From NCBI RefSeq assembly GCF_024436065.1, contig NZ_JANFNS010000002.1, positions 310,001-374,000 of the forward strand: a DNA stretch of 64,000 nucleotides. The letters run 5' to 3'. This document shows, piece by piece, positions 46,041-55,358 of this stretch (the stretch's first letter is position 1; every line of letters begins with the position of its first letter). The translations under genes were made by a program, and so were the position numbers. Source of the stretch: Saccharibacillus sp. JS10 (GTDB lineage Bacteria; Bacillota; Bacilli; Paenibacillales; Paenibacillaceae). A model generated the notes under the pieces. The model had not been told where the DNA came from, did no database searches, and saw only the letters and a program-made list of their open reading frames with translations.

Positions 46041-46577
46041 GTGAGTATAGAGCGTCGTAATGAAATGCAGCGCAAACAACGGCGACAAGCGGACAATCAT
46101 GCGGCAGATCGGCAAATTGCAGAAAGTACAGACCGCTATCCTTTATTCCATGCTCCAGCGCTCGACGATATCGATCGAATGATCTTGGCTTTGCTGCTTG
46201 AAGACAGTAGGCGAACGCACAAAGAAATCGGCGAACAAGTGCATCTCACGGGGCAAGCGGTGGGAACGAGGGTCAGACGTATGCAAGAAAACGGTGTGAT
46301 CCATGGATACACGCTTCGCTGGAATCCGGCGCAAGCAGGGGTGGGTACCGAAGCTTTTGTGACGGTATTTCTGGATTCCGGTACGATTCATGCGTCTTTT
46401 TTGGCGTTTGCCCAAAAAGACGAACGTGTAGCGGAATTGGATCGGACAAGCGGCGAAGGATGTTATTTGTTAAAAGTTCGTACGGGTTCGCCGCAAGAAT
46501 TGAACGATTTTTTGCAGGCGTTACTTCGTTACGGCAATTATCGGGTAAATCTGTCGATGGGACGTTTAAAAGGGTAA
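46041..46577 (+). CDS. Lrp/AsnC-family transcriptional regulator
   Basis: 178 residues. After a ~40-residue polar extension (RRNEMQRKQRRQADNH), the HTH region LDDIDRMILALLLEDSRRTHKEIGEQVHLTGQAVGTRVRRMQENGVIHGYTLRWNP is typical Lrp/AsnC. The ligand-binding RAM domain follows and ends with LLKVRTGSPQELNDFLQALLRYGNYRVNLSMGRL. The start is GTG at 46041 after GGGGGAG. It lies 66 bases before the methyltransferase gene and might regulate it; the extension is longer than the family norm. Confidence 0.9.
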   Translation: MSIERRNEMQRKQRRQADNHAADRQIAESTDRYPLFHAPALDDIDRMILALLLEDSRRTHKEIGEQVHLTGQAVGTRVRRMQENGVIHGYTLRWNPAQAGVGTEAFVTVFLDSGTIHASFLAFAQKDERVAELDRTSGEGCYLLKVRTGSPQELNDFLQALLRYGNYRVNLSMGRLKG

Positions 46578-46643
46578 GGCAGACGTTAGAGGAAAATGAA
46601 TCGATCATAGCGAAAAGGAAAAGAACGGAGAGGGGCGACATTC

Positions 46644-48755
46644 ATGCCAAGCGCTTTAGAACAAATTCGCAGTTATCTGGCGGGAGAAACGGAAGTAACC
46701 GAGATCAGCGATCTACCTGCATGGTTAGAAATCTTGGCTTCTGCGGAAGAATATATCGTCAATTATGAACGGATTGGCTCAATCGGAGAATTGGAGCAAC
46801 TTAATCCGGTACTGGCTTATGTCGAGCGGAGTCTGGACGTGCTGCAAAGCGAGCGTAATTCCTTTTGGATTCAAGAACTACTTGAAGAAGTACTTGCTTG
46901 GAGCGAGACGGCAAAAGGCGGCACGCGCCTAGATCGGATCGGTTGGCAACGCCAAGGCATCAATGTATTTGTACATAATGAAGGTTCGGCAGATTTGTAT
47001 TTGGCACGTTCTGCGGTTCAAAATCGGGATCGGCGCCGGTTGACGGCTTTGCTGATTCGCACGCATGGTCTGCTCGGTCAATATTTGCGCGGAGAAGTGC
47101 CTTTTGCCGCGAATTTGCCGCTGCGAGGTCCTGTCGACGAAGGGCTTCTGACCGAGACGGAGTTGGCGCGTCTGCTTATGGCGCTGAATCGTTGCGTGAT
47201 CGCGGCGGTATCCGAAGAATTGTGGGAGTCCGTCGCTTCGGATCTGGAAGACTGCGTGCTGCATGTCTCGCTGGGCACGATCCCGGAAGATGACGGGCTA
47301 TATACGCGTCTTCGCCGACTACGTACCGGTTCGATTCGTCGAGGCGAAGATTTCGATGGCGAGTTGAAGAACGTGAACCAAGCGCTGCAAGAAGCAGGCA
47401 TTGAAGGCGGCTTGGAACAAGCTTTCGAACGTCTGCGCGATAAAACGTTATGGTATGTCGAAGCGGCACTTAGCGAGTTTTCGCTCGAAGAATTTGTAAA
47501 GATGATGCTTCTTGCGCTGCGCGGCGCGGACGAAGGCCCGCAAGCTCGGCATATCAGCTTCGAGCGTCTGATGCACGGCTTGTATTACGACTACAAAGGC
47601 GTCAAAAAAATCAATCTGTACAAAAAGCGGATCATCGAAAAGTATTTGCGCGAACTGGATTGGACAGCGGTACAAGAAGGCGGTCGTCATGCGGATAGCC
47701 CTCATCTGCATCACCGGGTCATTCGTGAAAAAAGCAACGCCGATACGTGTTTCTTCGGCTTTGTTTTTTCTCCGGCTGCGGAGAAGTTGATCGATTTTTG
47801 CGTCGAAGCCGAAAAATCGCCGTTGTACGAACGTGCGGTATTGATGCTGATGGATCTATTTGGGCTGCGGCGCGATGCGTACGACCGTTTCCATAACGAA
47901 GACGAATATTTGGAGACGATGAACAGTTCGGCAGACGATAAAAAGATTTTGCTGTCGTATATCTCGGGATCACGCGTGCTGGATATCGGACCTGGCGGCG
48001 GCGTATTGCTGGATCTGATCGAACGCGAAATGCCGGGCAAAGAAGTGATCGGAATCGATATTAGCGAAAATGTAGTGGAAGCGCTAGAACGTCGCAGACG
48101 CTTGGAAGGACGCAATTGGCGCGTGCTCAAAGGCGATGCGCTCAATTTAACCGAAACGATTGCCCCGGGCAGTATCGATACGGTCGTTTTTTCTTCGATT
48201 TTGCATGAACTGTATTCTTATATCCCGTTCAACGGACGAAAGTTTAATCTCGATACGGTGCGCGCCGCGCTGCGAAGTGCTTTCGATCTGATTCCGGTCG
48301 GCGGGCGTATTTTGATCCGAGACGGGATTATGACGGAACCTGGTGAACAGCTTCGCAGATTACATTTTACCGATCACAATGCGCTCACCAAGCTGGAGCA
48401 ATATGCGTCGGATTTTGCCGGTCGCAAGATTCAGTATGACGTGATTGGACCCAACCAAGTCGAAATGCCGGTTAACGACGCGATGGAGTTTTTATACACG
48501 TATACATGGGGCGAAGAAGCCTATGTCCATGAGGTGCAGGAGCAATTCGGATATCTGACGCCGTCGCAGTATGAGAAATGTATCGGAGAGTTATTTGGTG
48601 AACAGGTCAATATCGTGTTAAGCCGTGCCTTTTTACAAGAAGGATATACGCACGCGCTGCAAAATAAAGTCACGATCACGAACGAAGCCGGAGAAGAAGT
48701 ATCGCTGCCCGACAGCACATGCTTGATCGTCATCGAAAAAATCTCCGAAAAATAA
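46644..48755 (+). CDS. Large protein with C-terminal SAM-dependent methyltransferase domain
   Basis: 703 residues. Residues 1-430 are a helical region I do not recognise. From about 440 there is a class I methyltransferase: SAM site VLDIGPGGGVL (445-455), VIGIDISENVVEAL (acidic loop), WRVLKGDALNL and VVFSSILHELYSY. The methyl acceptor is unknown. AGAGGGGCGAC precedes the ATG. The start context and spacing suggest an operon with the Lrp regulator upstream and possibly the M50-like protease and DUF1232 gene downstream. Confidence 0.8.
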   Translation: MPSALEQIRSYLAGETEVTEISDLPAWLEILASAEEYIVNYERIGSIGELEQLNPVLAYVERSLDVLQSERNSFWIQELLEEVLAWSETAKGGTRLDRIGWQRQGINVFVHNEGSADLYLARSAVQNRDRRRLTALLIRTHGLLGQYLRGEVPFAANLPLRGPVDEGLLTETELARLLMALNRCVIAAVSEELWESVASDLEDCVLHVSLGTIPEDDGLYTRLRRLRTGSIRRGEDFDGELKNVNQALQEAGIEGGLEQAFERLRDKTLWYVEAALSEFSLEEFVKMMLLALRGADEGPQARHISFERLMHGLYYDYKGVKKINLYKKRIIEKYLRELDWTAVQEGGRHADSPHLHHRVIREKSNADTCFFGFVFSPAAEKLIDFCVEAEKSPLYERAVLMLMDLFGLRRDAYDRFHNEDEYLETMNSSADDKKILLSYISGSRVLDIGPGGGVLLDLIEREMPGKEVIGIDISENVVEALERRRRLEGRNWRVLKGDALNLTETIAPGSIDTVVFSSILHELYSYIPFNGRKFNLDTVRAALRSAFDLIPVGGRILIRDGIMTEPGEQLRRLHFTDHNALTKLEQYASDFAGRKIQYDVIGPNQVEMPVNDAMEFLYTYTWGEEAYVHEVQEQFGYLTPSQYEKCIGELFGEQVNIVLSRAFLQEGYTHALQNKVTITNEAGEEVSLPDSTCLIVIEKISEK

Positions 48756-48861
48756 AGAAGAGTTGCGATGGTATTCGGAACCTTCTGACAGACGTCTTCG
48801 TACTAGAAAAAGAAAACCTGCGCGCCAAGCATGGTGATGTTGGAACTTAAGGGGGAAGAAG

Positions 48862-49581
48862 ATGCCGAAATGGGCAAAATTGGTGCTGTATCTGCTGGTT
48901 GCCGCGATACTGACCCGACTGATTCCGTTTTCGTCGCTGTTCCGCAATCTTAATACGATGATTCACGAATTCGGTCATGCCGTTGTCGCGCTCGCGACTT
49001 CGGGCAAAGTCTCATCGATCGATCTCAACGCGAATCATAGCGGAGCTACGTATGTCATGACGTATTCGACGTGGAGTTCGATCCTCGTGTCGCTTGCCGG
49101 ATATACGTCTGCTGCTTTGTTTGCGGTACTGCTGTTTTACGGGTATTACAAAAGACAACAAAAACAAGGTCTGATCTTGATGACGGCAATTGCGCTGATT
49201 CTGCTTATTTTCTATGTGCATAGCGGATTTGGCGTAGTCTGGTTGATCGGTTTTATTGCGCTAAATGTATTGATGTATTTTGTATGGGAGCCGCTTCGCA
49301 ATTTTTATTATTTGCTGCTCTGTTTTTTGACTTTGGAAGAGTCGATTACAAGTTCGTTTTATCTGGCTTGGGTGTCGGTCACGTCTCCGCGTGCGGCAGG
49401 GGATGCGGCGCTATTGGCGCAAGATACGTATATCCCGGCAATCGGTTGGTCGATCTTATTCATCGCGTTCTCGCTATTGTGTGCGAACTGGTGTATCCGA
49501 TTATTTACCAAAACGAGAGAAGAACGTTCGGGAGGCCGGAGTGCCGGCAGCGGTTCTCGGCGTTCGAAAATGAGGTTTTAA
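48862..49581 (+). CDS. M50-like site-2-type membrane metallopeptidase
   Basis: 239 residues with about five to six membrane helices. The second hydrophobic region carries NTMIHEFGHAVVALAT, the zinc-binding HExxH (about 34-38) of site-2 proteases. No further Asp motif was confirmed, so activity is uncertain. The C-terminus is basic and cytoplasmic (SGGRSAGSGSRRSKMRF). It might cut membrane-embedded regulators. AAGGGGGAAG precedes the ATG. It is 31 bases upstream of the DUF1232 gene. Confidence 0.8.
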   Translation: MPKWAKLVLYLLVAAILTRLIPFSSLFRNLNTMIHEFGHAVVALATSGKVSSIDLNANHSGATYVMTYSTWSSILVSLAGYTSAALFAVLLFYGYYKRQQKQGLILMTAIALILLIFYVHSGFGVVWLIGFIALNVLMYFVWEPLRNFYYLLLCFLTLEESITSSFYLAWVSVTSPRAAGDAALLAQDTYIPAIGWSILFIAFSLLCANWCIRLFTKTREERSGGRSAGSGSRRSKMRF

Positions 49582-49612
49582 GCATAAATAGCAAGAAGGA
49601 GCTGACTGGAAG

Positions 49613-50155
49613 ATGGCGGATAAAAAAAGCTGGAAAGACCGAATGAGCGAGTATGGACGAGACAAATTAGGAATTGGCGTCGGCGGCAAAGATCCGATTG
49701 ATGCGGAAACTGTAAGATCGGCAAGTCAACCCATTGATGAAGCCGAATTTCAGTCCCGCGTCAAAGGCTACGGCAAAGAATATTCGGAAGCTTCGTTTTG
49801 GGAAAAAGTAAAAAAGTTCGGTAAAAAAGCAGGCGTCAAAGTGGTGTATGCCGCTCTCCTTCTTTTTTATACATTAAAAGATTCGGACGTTCCCCCTTGG
49901 GCAAAATCGGTGATCGTCGGCGCTTTGGCGTACTTTATCTCGCCGCTCGATATCATCCCTGATTTTATTCCCGTTGTCGGCTATCTGGACGATTTCAGTA
50001 CGTTGATCGCAGCCGTCTCGATCGTCGCCAAACATATCGACGACGAAGCGCGCGGCAAAGCAAGAGCGCGACTCGTTGCATGGTTCGGCGAAAGCGCCAC
50101 GCTCGATCTAGGCGAAATCGAAGCCAAGATCGATACTTCAAAAGATTCTGAGTAA
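49613..50155 (+). CDS. YkvA-like DUF1232 membrane protein
   Basis: 180 residues. The C-terminal part contains the DUF1232 core PPWAKSVIVGALAYFISPLDIIPDFIPVVGYLDD (about 100-133), shared by YkvA proteins. The N-terminal ~70 residues are charged and cytoplasmic. The family's role is unknown. AGAAGGAGC precedes the ATG. The gene ends at a strong terminator and a palindromic element follows. Confidence 0.88.
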   Translation: MADKKSWKDRMSEYGRDKLGIGVGGKDPIDAETVRSASQPIDEAEFQSRVKGYGKEYSEASFWEKVKKFGKKAGVKVVYAALLLFYTLKDSDVPPWAKSVIVGALAYFISPLDIIPDFIPVVGYLDDFSTLIAAVSIVAKHIDDEARGKARARLVAWFGESATLDLGEIEAKIDTSKDSE

Positions 50156-50162
50156 TCAACAT

Positions 50163-50196
50163 AAAAAGCACAGCCAACTGATGGCTGTGCTTTTTT
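50163..50196 (+). terminator. Terminator after the DUF1232 gene
   Basis: AAAAAGCACAGCCA, loop ACTGA, TGGCTGTGCTTTTTT. Confidence 0.92.
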
Positions 50197-50240
50197 ATTT
50201 ACCTGCCCACACAAAAATCGCGGTGCGAAGAGAAGCAGCA

Positions 50241-50351
50241 GCGAAGGGAGAAATTCAGTGAAAGACGCCTTTAAACTCGGAAAGCTACTTCCTGAAATCT
50301 CTTCCCGCTTTCCGAGTGAAACAGCGGCTTGAACGAATTTCTCCCGCAGCG
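50241..50351 (+). repeat. Palindromic intergenic element, copy A2
   Basis: GCGAAGGGAGAAATTC pairs its last 11 bases with GAATTTCTCCC. The inner arm AAACTCGGAAAGC pairs with GCTTTCCGAGT around a 21-base loop, preceded by GAAAGACGCCTTT and followed by GAAACAGCGGCTTGAAC. Nearest copy is A1. The inner stem sequence differs from A1 and from the B copies but pairs better. It lies between convergent genes (DUF1232 and fructokinase). Confidence 0.75.
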
Positions 50352-50367
50352 TCTCCTTATCTCAATC

Positions 50368-51246
50368 TTACGCTCGATCTGAGACCGCTTCGATCCCAAG
50401 CGCAAGCGATCCTACGAGCCCGGCGTTATCGCCAAGCCCCGGCGACACAATATACTCGCTCATATTCTCTAGCACCGACGAAGCCACATAGCCGTTCAAG
50501 TTTTTCGAGACTTGCTCGCGAATCAACGGGAATAATTGCGTTTGGTGCATAACACCGCCGCCTAGAATAATCTTTTTCGGCGATAGCAGCAAGATCGCGC
50601 TTGTGATCGCTTCCGCTAAATAATGGGCTTCGATTTTCCAAGCTGCATGATCTTCGGCAAGACCATCGGCGCTTTGTCCCCAGCGTTTGCCGATTGCCGG
50701 GCCTGCTGCCATGCCTTCCAGGCAATCATGGTGATACGGGCAAGTGCCTTCGAAAGTGTCATCGGGATGTCTGCGAACCGGGACATGCCCGCCTTCGGGA
50801 TGCACCAGACCGTGAACCAATTGACCGCCAGCGTATACGCCGACACCGATTCCGGTACCGACCGTGTAATACAGACAGCTATCCAAGTCTTGAGCCGCGC
50901 CGAACCTTGCTTCACCGAAAGCTGCCGCGTTGACGTCTGTATCGAATCCGACCGGAACATCCAGTTCCTTTTTCAAATGTCCGAGCAGGTCGTAGTTCGC
51001 CCAACCCGGCTTAGGTGTGGTCGTCACATGCCCATAAGTCTTGCTGTTGATATCCAGATCCAATGGACCGAACGAGCCGACGCCAAGCGCTTCGATATTT
51101 TTGTCTTTGAAATAATCGACTGCTTTTTGCGTCGTGGCTTGCGCTTCTTCTGTAGGAAAACTGATTCGATCCAAAATTTCTCCATGTTCGTTGCCGATGC
51201 CGCACACGAATTTGGTGCCGCCTGCTTCGATTGCTCCGATAATCAT
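50368..51246 (-). CDS. scrK: Fructokinase (ROK family)
   Basis: 292 residues of the ROK sugar kinases: IGAIEAGGTKFVCGIGNEHGE (phosphate loop), VGFDTDVNAAAFGEARFGAA, the catalytic-region VGTGIGVGVYAGGQLVHGL, and the zinc site GHVPVRRHPDD...CPYHHDCLEG (H and three Cys). The EAGGT start rather than DIGGT is typical of the fructokinase/mannokinase branch (YdhR/GmuE-like). It phosphorylates fructose. The start ATG has AGAGAGGA upstream. It is a single gene on the minus strand. Confidence 0.9.
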   Translation of the reverse strand: MIIGAIEAGGTKFVCGIGNEHGEILDRISFPTEEAQATTQKAVDYFKDKNIEALGVGSFGPLDLDINSKTYGHVTTTPKPGWANYDLLGHLKKELDVPVGFDTDVNAAAFGEARFGAAQDLDSCLYYTVGTGIGVGVYAGGQLVHGLVHPEGGHVPVRRHPDDTFEGTCPYHHDCLEGMAAGPAIGKRWGQSADGLAEDHAAWKIEAHYLAEAITSAILLLSPKKIILGGGVMHQTQLFPLIREQVSKNLNGYVASSVLENMSEYIVSPGLGDNAGLVGSLALGIEAVSDRA

Positions 51247-51327
51247 TCTGATCGTCCTCTCTGCCTAGATTGAAACTCATTATATCATATGCAACTATAC
51301 GCTTTTTAATAAAGAATTGAATTTATA

Positions 51328-51382
51328 TTGACAAGTATACTTGGCAGGAATTATGATTCATCTATGACAAGTACACTTGGCA
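51328..51382 (+). promoter_or_regulatory. Promoter with two operators for the DUF6442-XRE pair
   Basis: TTGACA (51328-51333), 18 bases, TATGAT (51352-51357) is a good sigma-A promoter. Two copies of TGACAAGTANACTTGGCA lie at 51329-51346 and 51365-51382: the first contains the perfect palindrome CAAGTATACTTG, overlapping -35, the second CAAGTACACTTG downstream of -10. They are in an ideal place for the XRE regulator encoded behind to repress its own operon. Confidence 0.75.
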
Positions 51383-51403
51383 ATATCGAAGGAGAAGAGT
51401 GGA

Positions 51404-51736
51404 ATGAACAAAGACGAAATATTAGCAAAAAGTCGCAAAGAACATAAAAATCGAGATCTCGTCAAACAAGACATTCAGATTCGAGCGGGTCATATCGGAT
51501 CGCTGACTGCAATAGGTCTTGCAACGGTCTTTTTCGTACTTCAAGCTGTACTCGGCGGAGGTCTGAATTTTGGGTTTTACGCGCTTCTTTTTGCAATCAG
51601 TGGAACCAGCTGGATTATCCTCGCTTGGAAATTGAGACAGAAAAAAGATATTGTATTTGCGGTTTTGTTTTCGCTGGCAGGGATAGGATTTTCGATCATT
51701 TATATCTATCAGCTAATTTCGGAGTACATGGGGTGA
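51404..51736 (+). CDS. DUF6442-like small membrane protein
   Basis: 110 residues: a cytoplasmic, charged N-terminus (MNKDEILAKSRKEHKNRDL) and three membrane helices (about 31-47, 51-67 and 77-105). It looks like the DUF6442 proteins commonly encoded with a small XRE regulator in Bacillota. GGAGAAG lies before the ATG at 51404. It forms an operon with the regulator, four bases apart, behind a promoter with operators. Confidence 0.75.
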   Translation: MNKDEILAKSRKEHKNRDLVKQDIQIRAGHIGSLTAIGLATVFFVLQAVLGGGLNFGFYALLFAISGTSWIILAWKLRQKKDIVFAVLFSLAGIGFSIIYIYQLISEYMG

Positions 51737-51740
51737 GGTC

Positions 51741-51950
51741 ATGGAAAGCGAATTAATTCTTAGAAATCGATTGAAAGAAGCTCGAACCCAGCAAAAGCTT
51801 TCTCAAGCTGAACTTGCGAAAATAGTAGGGGTATCCCGCAATACGATTAGCTCAATCGAAACAGGGCAATTCAATCCTACTGCGAAGCTAGCTCTGATCT
51901 TATGTATCGCGCTTGATTTAAAATTCGAAGATTTATTTTTTTTCGATTAA
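51741..51950 (+). CDS. Small XRE-family HTH regulator
   Basis: 69 residues, entirely a lambda-repressor-like HTH: LRNRLKEARTQQKLSQAELAKIVGVSRNTISSIETGQFNPTAKLALILCIAL...FEDLFFFD. This YgzD/YozG-type regulator with no extra domain probably binds the CAAGTA-TACTTG palindromes in its own promoter. GGTC/GGGG is the RBS region. It is the second gene of the DUF6442 operon. Confidence 0.92.
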   Translation: MESELILRNRLKEARTQQKLSQAELAKIVGVSRNTISSIETGQFNPTAKLALILCIALDLKFEDLFFFD

Positions 51951-51999
51951 GGAATCAACCTAATTTACAGCTGCTCGATCAGCGTAAGGAGAACCGATC

Positions 52000-52482
52000 A
52001 TGGATATTTCAGGGATTTTGGAAAGTGTCAGAGACGCAAATGTATGGATACAGATGGGCGCTGTATTTTTGCTTTCGCTGGTGCCTTTTTTGGAAGGGTA
52101 TATCGCGGCGGCTGTTGGGATTGCCATCGGATTCCCGGCTATTGCAACCATTTTGGCAGCGACGCTCGGGAACTGGGTTTCCGTCATGGCTGTCGTTGTA
52201 CTCTATGATAAAATCGGCAAATATCGCGAAGGTAAAGCTTCCAAAAAATCGTCGACGAAACGGATGGAAAAAGCACGCGCGTTGTTCAGCAAATATGGAG
52301 TGCCAGGCGTTGCATTGATTGGCCCGCTCGCATTCGGTCATCATCTGGGTGCCTTGATTTCATTACTGTCGGGAGCGCCAAAACGGTACGTAACCTTATG
52401 GATGACAATCGGGATTATCGTATGGACAGTGGGAGCGGGCGTACTGGTCTTGCTTGGCGTTAATGTCGCAGGTAACTTCTAA
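52000..52482 (+). CDS. Small multi-drug export family membrane protein
   Basis: 160 residues with four or five membrane helices; VFLLSLVPFLEGYIAAAVGIAIGF and the ALIGPLAFGHHLGALISLLSGAP segment fit the PF06695 type of small exporter or DedA-like proteins. A basic, cytoplasmic loop (KYREGKASKKSSTKRMEKAR) lies between the helices at about 75-98. AAGGAG is well placed before the ATG. The transport role is inferred from the family name only. Confidence 0.8.
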   Translation: MDISGILESVRDANVWIQMGAVFLLSLVPFLEGYIAAAVGIAIGFPAIATILAATLGNWVSVMAVVVLYDKIGKYREGKASKKSSTKRMEKARALFSKYGVPGVALIGPLAFGHHLGALISLLSGAPKRYVTLWMTIGIIVWTVGAGVLVLLGVNVAGNF

Positions 52483-52503
52483 CCTCAATACTTCTCGAAA
52501 ACC

Positions 52504-52538
52504 AAGCAGAGCTTCCAAGTCGAAGTGCTGCTTTTTTT
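52504..52538 (+). terminator. Terminator of the small exporter gene
   Basis: AAGCAG-AG-CTTC, loop, GAAG-TG-CTGCTT then T5; the stem has an internal mismatch. Confidence 0.75.
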
Positions 52539-52642
52539 GTTTTTAAATTTGGCAATGTGGAGTTTGACCTATCTTGGATGAGTGCGTTGTGCTATTTTAA
52601 ACAAGAATATTGAAAGCGTAATCTTGAAAGGGGACATATACC

Positions 52643-55267
52643 ATGAACCATCGGAATCATCACGCCTCGACGACAGATTTAAACGGAAGTTGGAGAATCA
52701 AAGATTTTACGCCGGGGGAACCTTCTTCGCAAGAACAAGCGGCTCCCGGTCTGGATGATCGGTATTGGATGAGTGGTCAAGTGCCTGGCGACGTGCATCA
52801 TACGCTAACAGAGCGGCGGGTGATCGATCCTCCGTATTTTGGACATAACGATCTAAAAAGCCGCTGGGTCGAAGAACGGGAATGGTGGTATCGCAAAGGC
52901 TTTGAATATCAGGAAGAATTGGTTTCTGAAAAGACCGAGCGATCCGAGCTGATATTCGATGGGCTGGATACATTCGCGACTGTGTTTGTAAATGGGCACG
53001 AAATCGGTAGAACCGCTAATATGCTGATGTCGCACACTTTCGACGTGACCCGCGTTTTGCGTAAAGGCTGGAATATGATCGCGGTTCGTTTGGATCCCTT
53101 GCAGCCGCATCATCGGGATAAAGAACGTTTTGACTGGTCGTCCTATACGAAAGAACGTCCGTGGCTGCGCAAAGCGGCAATGAATTTCGGTTGGGATTGG
53201 GGTCCGAGATTGGTGACCGTAGGGATCTGGGGTGGAGTACGTCTGAACCGATACACGCAGGCAGAAATCGAAAACGTATTCGTCGAAACACTCGCAATAG
53301 ATGAAAAACAAGCAGAGCTTCAATTATCAGCAGAAATTAAGACGTATCGCGGCATATCGGAACTTCCGTTAGCTCTTCAAGTGAAATTGGAAGATGCCGA
53401 AGGAAATAGCGTATACGAAGATACGATTCAACCTTTACAACAAGCAAATCTGAATATAAGGAATCGACGACAAACTGGTTTTCATACTTTGTTCGCTCTG
53501 AAAAATCCAAAACTTTGGTGGACGCATGATCTAGGTGACCCTTATCGGTATACGTTGACCGCGAAGCTTTATATTGGAGAAGAACAGATCGATACATGGA
53601 CGCAATCTGTCGGCGTACGCACGATTCAACTACATACCGAAGATGAACAAGGACGCGCCGCTTTTCGGTTTTTCCTTAACGGTCATCCGATGTATATCCG
53701 AGGTGCCAACTGGATTCCTGCGGACAATATGATCGGAGCGATTCCAGATTCCCGTTATGAGGAATTGATCGAGTTATCGGCAGAGTCCGGCATGAATATG
53801 CTACGCGTCTGGGCAGGCGGTATTTATGAAAAAGAAGTGTTTTATGAACAATGCGATGCTCAAGGAATGTTGGTCTGGCAAGACTTTGCGTTCGCGAACG
53901 CGCTATTCCCAGACTTCAATATCGATTTTATGAACAATGTACGCGCCGAAGTGGAATCCAATATAAGGCGCTTGCGCGGACGTGCTTCGCTTGCGATCTG
54001 GTGCGGGAATAACGAGATCGATTGGCTCTATGATATGAAAAGTGCGAGTGGCGATATTCGTAGCGATTTTTACGGCGAATTGATCTACCATGAACTGATT
54101 CCCGAAGCGCTGGAAGTTCTCGATCCGAATCGTCCGTATTGGCCTTCCTCGCCTTTTGGCGGAAGCGATGCGAATGATCCCGAAGTCGGTGATCGGCATA
54201 ATTGGCAAGTCTGGCATGGCTCGGTCTATCCGCGTCGGTCGGGAGAAGTGCCGATTTTGGATTATAGTATAGAAGGCGTTACTTTTAAAAACTACAAAAA
54301 AGATATGGCGCTGTTCAGTAGTGAATTCGGGATGCACGCGTCTGCGAATCGATATACGCTTGAGAAAAATATGCCGCTTGGCGAATGGTTCTGGGGCAGC
54401 GAAGAAATGGCGTACCGCAACAAAGATACAAACCATCGCAAAGGGATTTTGTTGATGGAAGGATATACCGGGCTTCCGCACGATATGCAGCAGTATATGA
54501 ATTTCTCAATGCTCACGCAAGCGGAAGGTCTACGCTACGGCGTCGAACATTATCGGCGCAATCCTCGAAACGGCGGGAGTCTGATCTGGCAGCTCAACGA
54601 TAGCTGGCCGGGGACAAGCTGGGCGATTATCGATTATGAATTGTTGCCCAAAGCGGCGTACTATTATGCGAAAAAGTTTTATCATCCATTGTTGTTGTCG
54701 CTCGAACACGAACCAGGCGAGCCGCTCAAAGTATGGGCGGTCAACGATGGTCGGGAAGAAGTTCAAGTGAAAGCGATATTGGAAGTCTGGAATTTTGACG
54801 GGGAAAAGGTTAGCGAATATGAGTTTGATTCGGAACAAGGAATTCGAGGGTCTGTTCAGCTTGGAGAAGTAGACGAAGCGCAAGCGTTAAAAGGAGAAGA
54901 CGCGCCGAGCGTATGTGTGCGATTGCGCTGGATCAGCGGAGGCGATCCTCAATTCGAACAAACGTATATGCTGCGCGATCATCGAGACTTGCAATTGAAA
55001 CCGACTGAGCTGACTTGGGAAGCTCAGATTCAACAACCAAGCGAGAGTGCAACGCCGCTATGCGAGGTGATTGTCGAAGCTTCGTCGTCGCTAGCGCGTA
55101 TGGTGAAACTCGATTTGCCGCTTGGACGTGTCCGCTTCAGCGACAATTATTTTGATTTATTGCCGGGCGAACGTAAGAAAATCCAGCTTTCGATGCTGGA
55201 TGGTTCCGAGCTTCCGCTTGCTTTTGTGATGGAGCATCTGCAAGTAAGCGCGATGAATAGTTATTGA
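52643..55267 (+). CDS. Glycoside hydrolase family 2 beta-mannosidase
   Basis: 874 residues, the usual length. The N-terminal sugar-binding domain (DLNGSWRIKDF, GQVPGDVHHTL, GLDTFATVFVNG), two Ig-like domains and the TIM barrel follow one another. The barrel has RGANWIPAD, LRVWAGGIYE, and the acid/base site WCGNNEIDW (about 453-461); the nucleophile is in FSSEFGMHA (about 557-565). It removes mannose from the non-reducing ends of manno-oligosaccharides. There is no signal peptide, so it acts inside the cell. AAAGGGG precedes the ATG. Confidence 0.93.
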   Translation: MNHRNHHASTTDLNGSWRIKDFTPGEPSSQEQAAPGLDDRYWMSGQVPGDVHHTLTERRVIDPPYFGHNDLKSRWVEEREWWYRKGFEYQEELVSEKTERSELIFDGLDTFATVFVNGHEIGRTANMLMSHTFDVTRVLRKGWNMIAVRLDPLQPHHRDKERFDWSSYTKERPWLRKAAMNFGWDWGPRLVTVGIWGGVRLNRYTQAEIENVFVETLAIDEKQAELQLSAEIKTYRGISELPLALQVKLEDAEGNSVYEDTIQPLQQANLNIRNRRQTGFHTLFALKNPKLWWTHDLGDPYRYTLTAKLYIGEEQIDTWTQSVGVRTIQLHTEDEQGRAAFRFFLNGHPMYIRGANWIPADNMIGAIPDSRYEELIELSAESGMNMLRVWAGGIYEKEVFYEQCDAQGMLVWQDFAFANALFPDFNIDFMNNVRAEVESNIRRLRGRASLAIWCGNNEIDWLYDMKSASGDIRSDFYGELIYHELIPEALEVLDPNRPYWPSSPFGGSDANDPEVGDRHNWQVWHGSVYPRRSGEVPILDYSIEGVTFKNYKKDMALFSSEFGMHASANRYTLEKNMPLGEWFWGSEEMAYRNKDTNHRKGILLMEGYTGLPHDMQQYMNFSMLTQAEGLRYGVEHYRRNPRNGGSLIWQLNDSWPGTSWAIIDYELLPKAAYYYAKKFYHPLLLSLEHEPGEPLKVWAVNDGREEVQVKAILEVWNFDGEKVSEYEFDSEQGIRGSVQLGEVDEAQALKGEDAPSVCVRLRWISGGDPQFEQTYMLRDHRDLQLKPTELTWEAQIQQPSESATPLCEVIVEASSSLARMVKLDLPLGRVRFSDNYFDLLPGERKKIQLSMLDGSELPLAFVMEHLQVSAMNSY

Positions 55268-55294
55268 TAACAAAAAGGCTGAAAAAAAGCCAGC

Positions 55295-55333
55295 AAAAAG
55301 GCGATTCCGCTGCAAACAGCGGAATCGCCTTTT
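55295..55333. terminator. Bidirectional terminator after beta-mannosidase
   Basis: AAAAAGGCGATTCCGCTG, AAA loop region, CAGCGGAATCGCCTTTT. Confidence 0.92.
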
Positions 55334-55358
55334 CGGTATACAATCGCGAAGACGAAAT

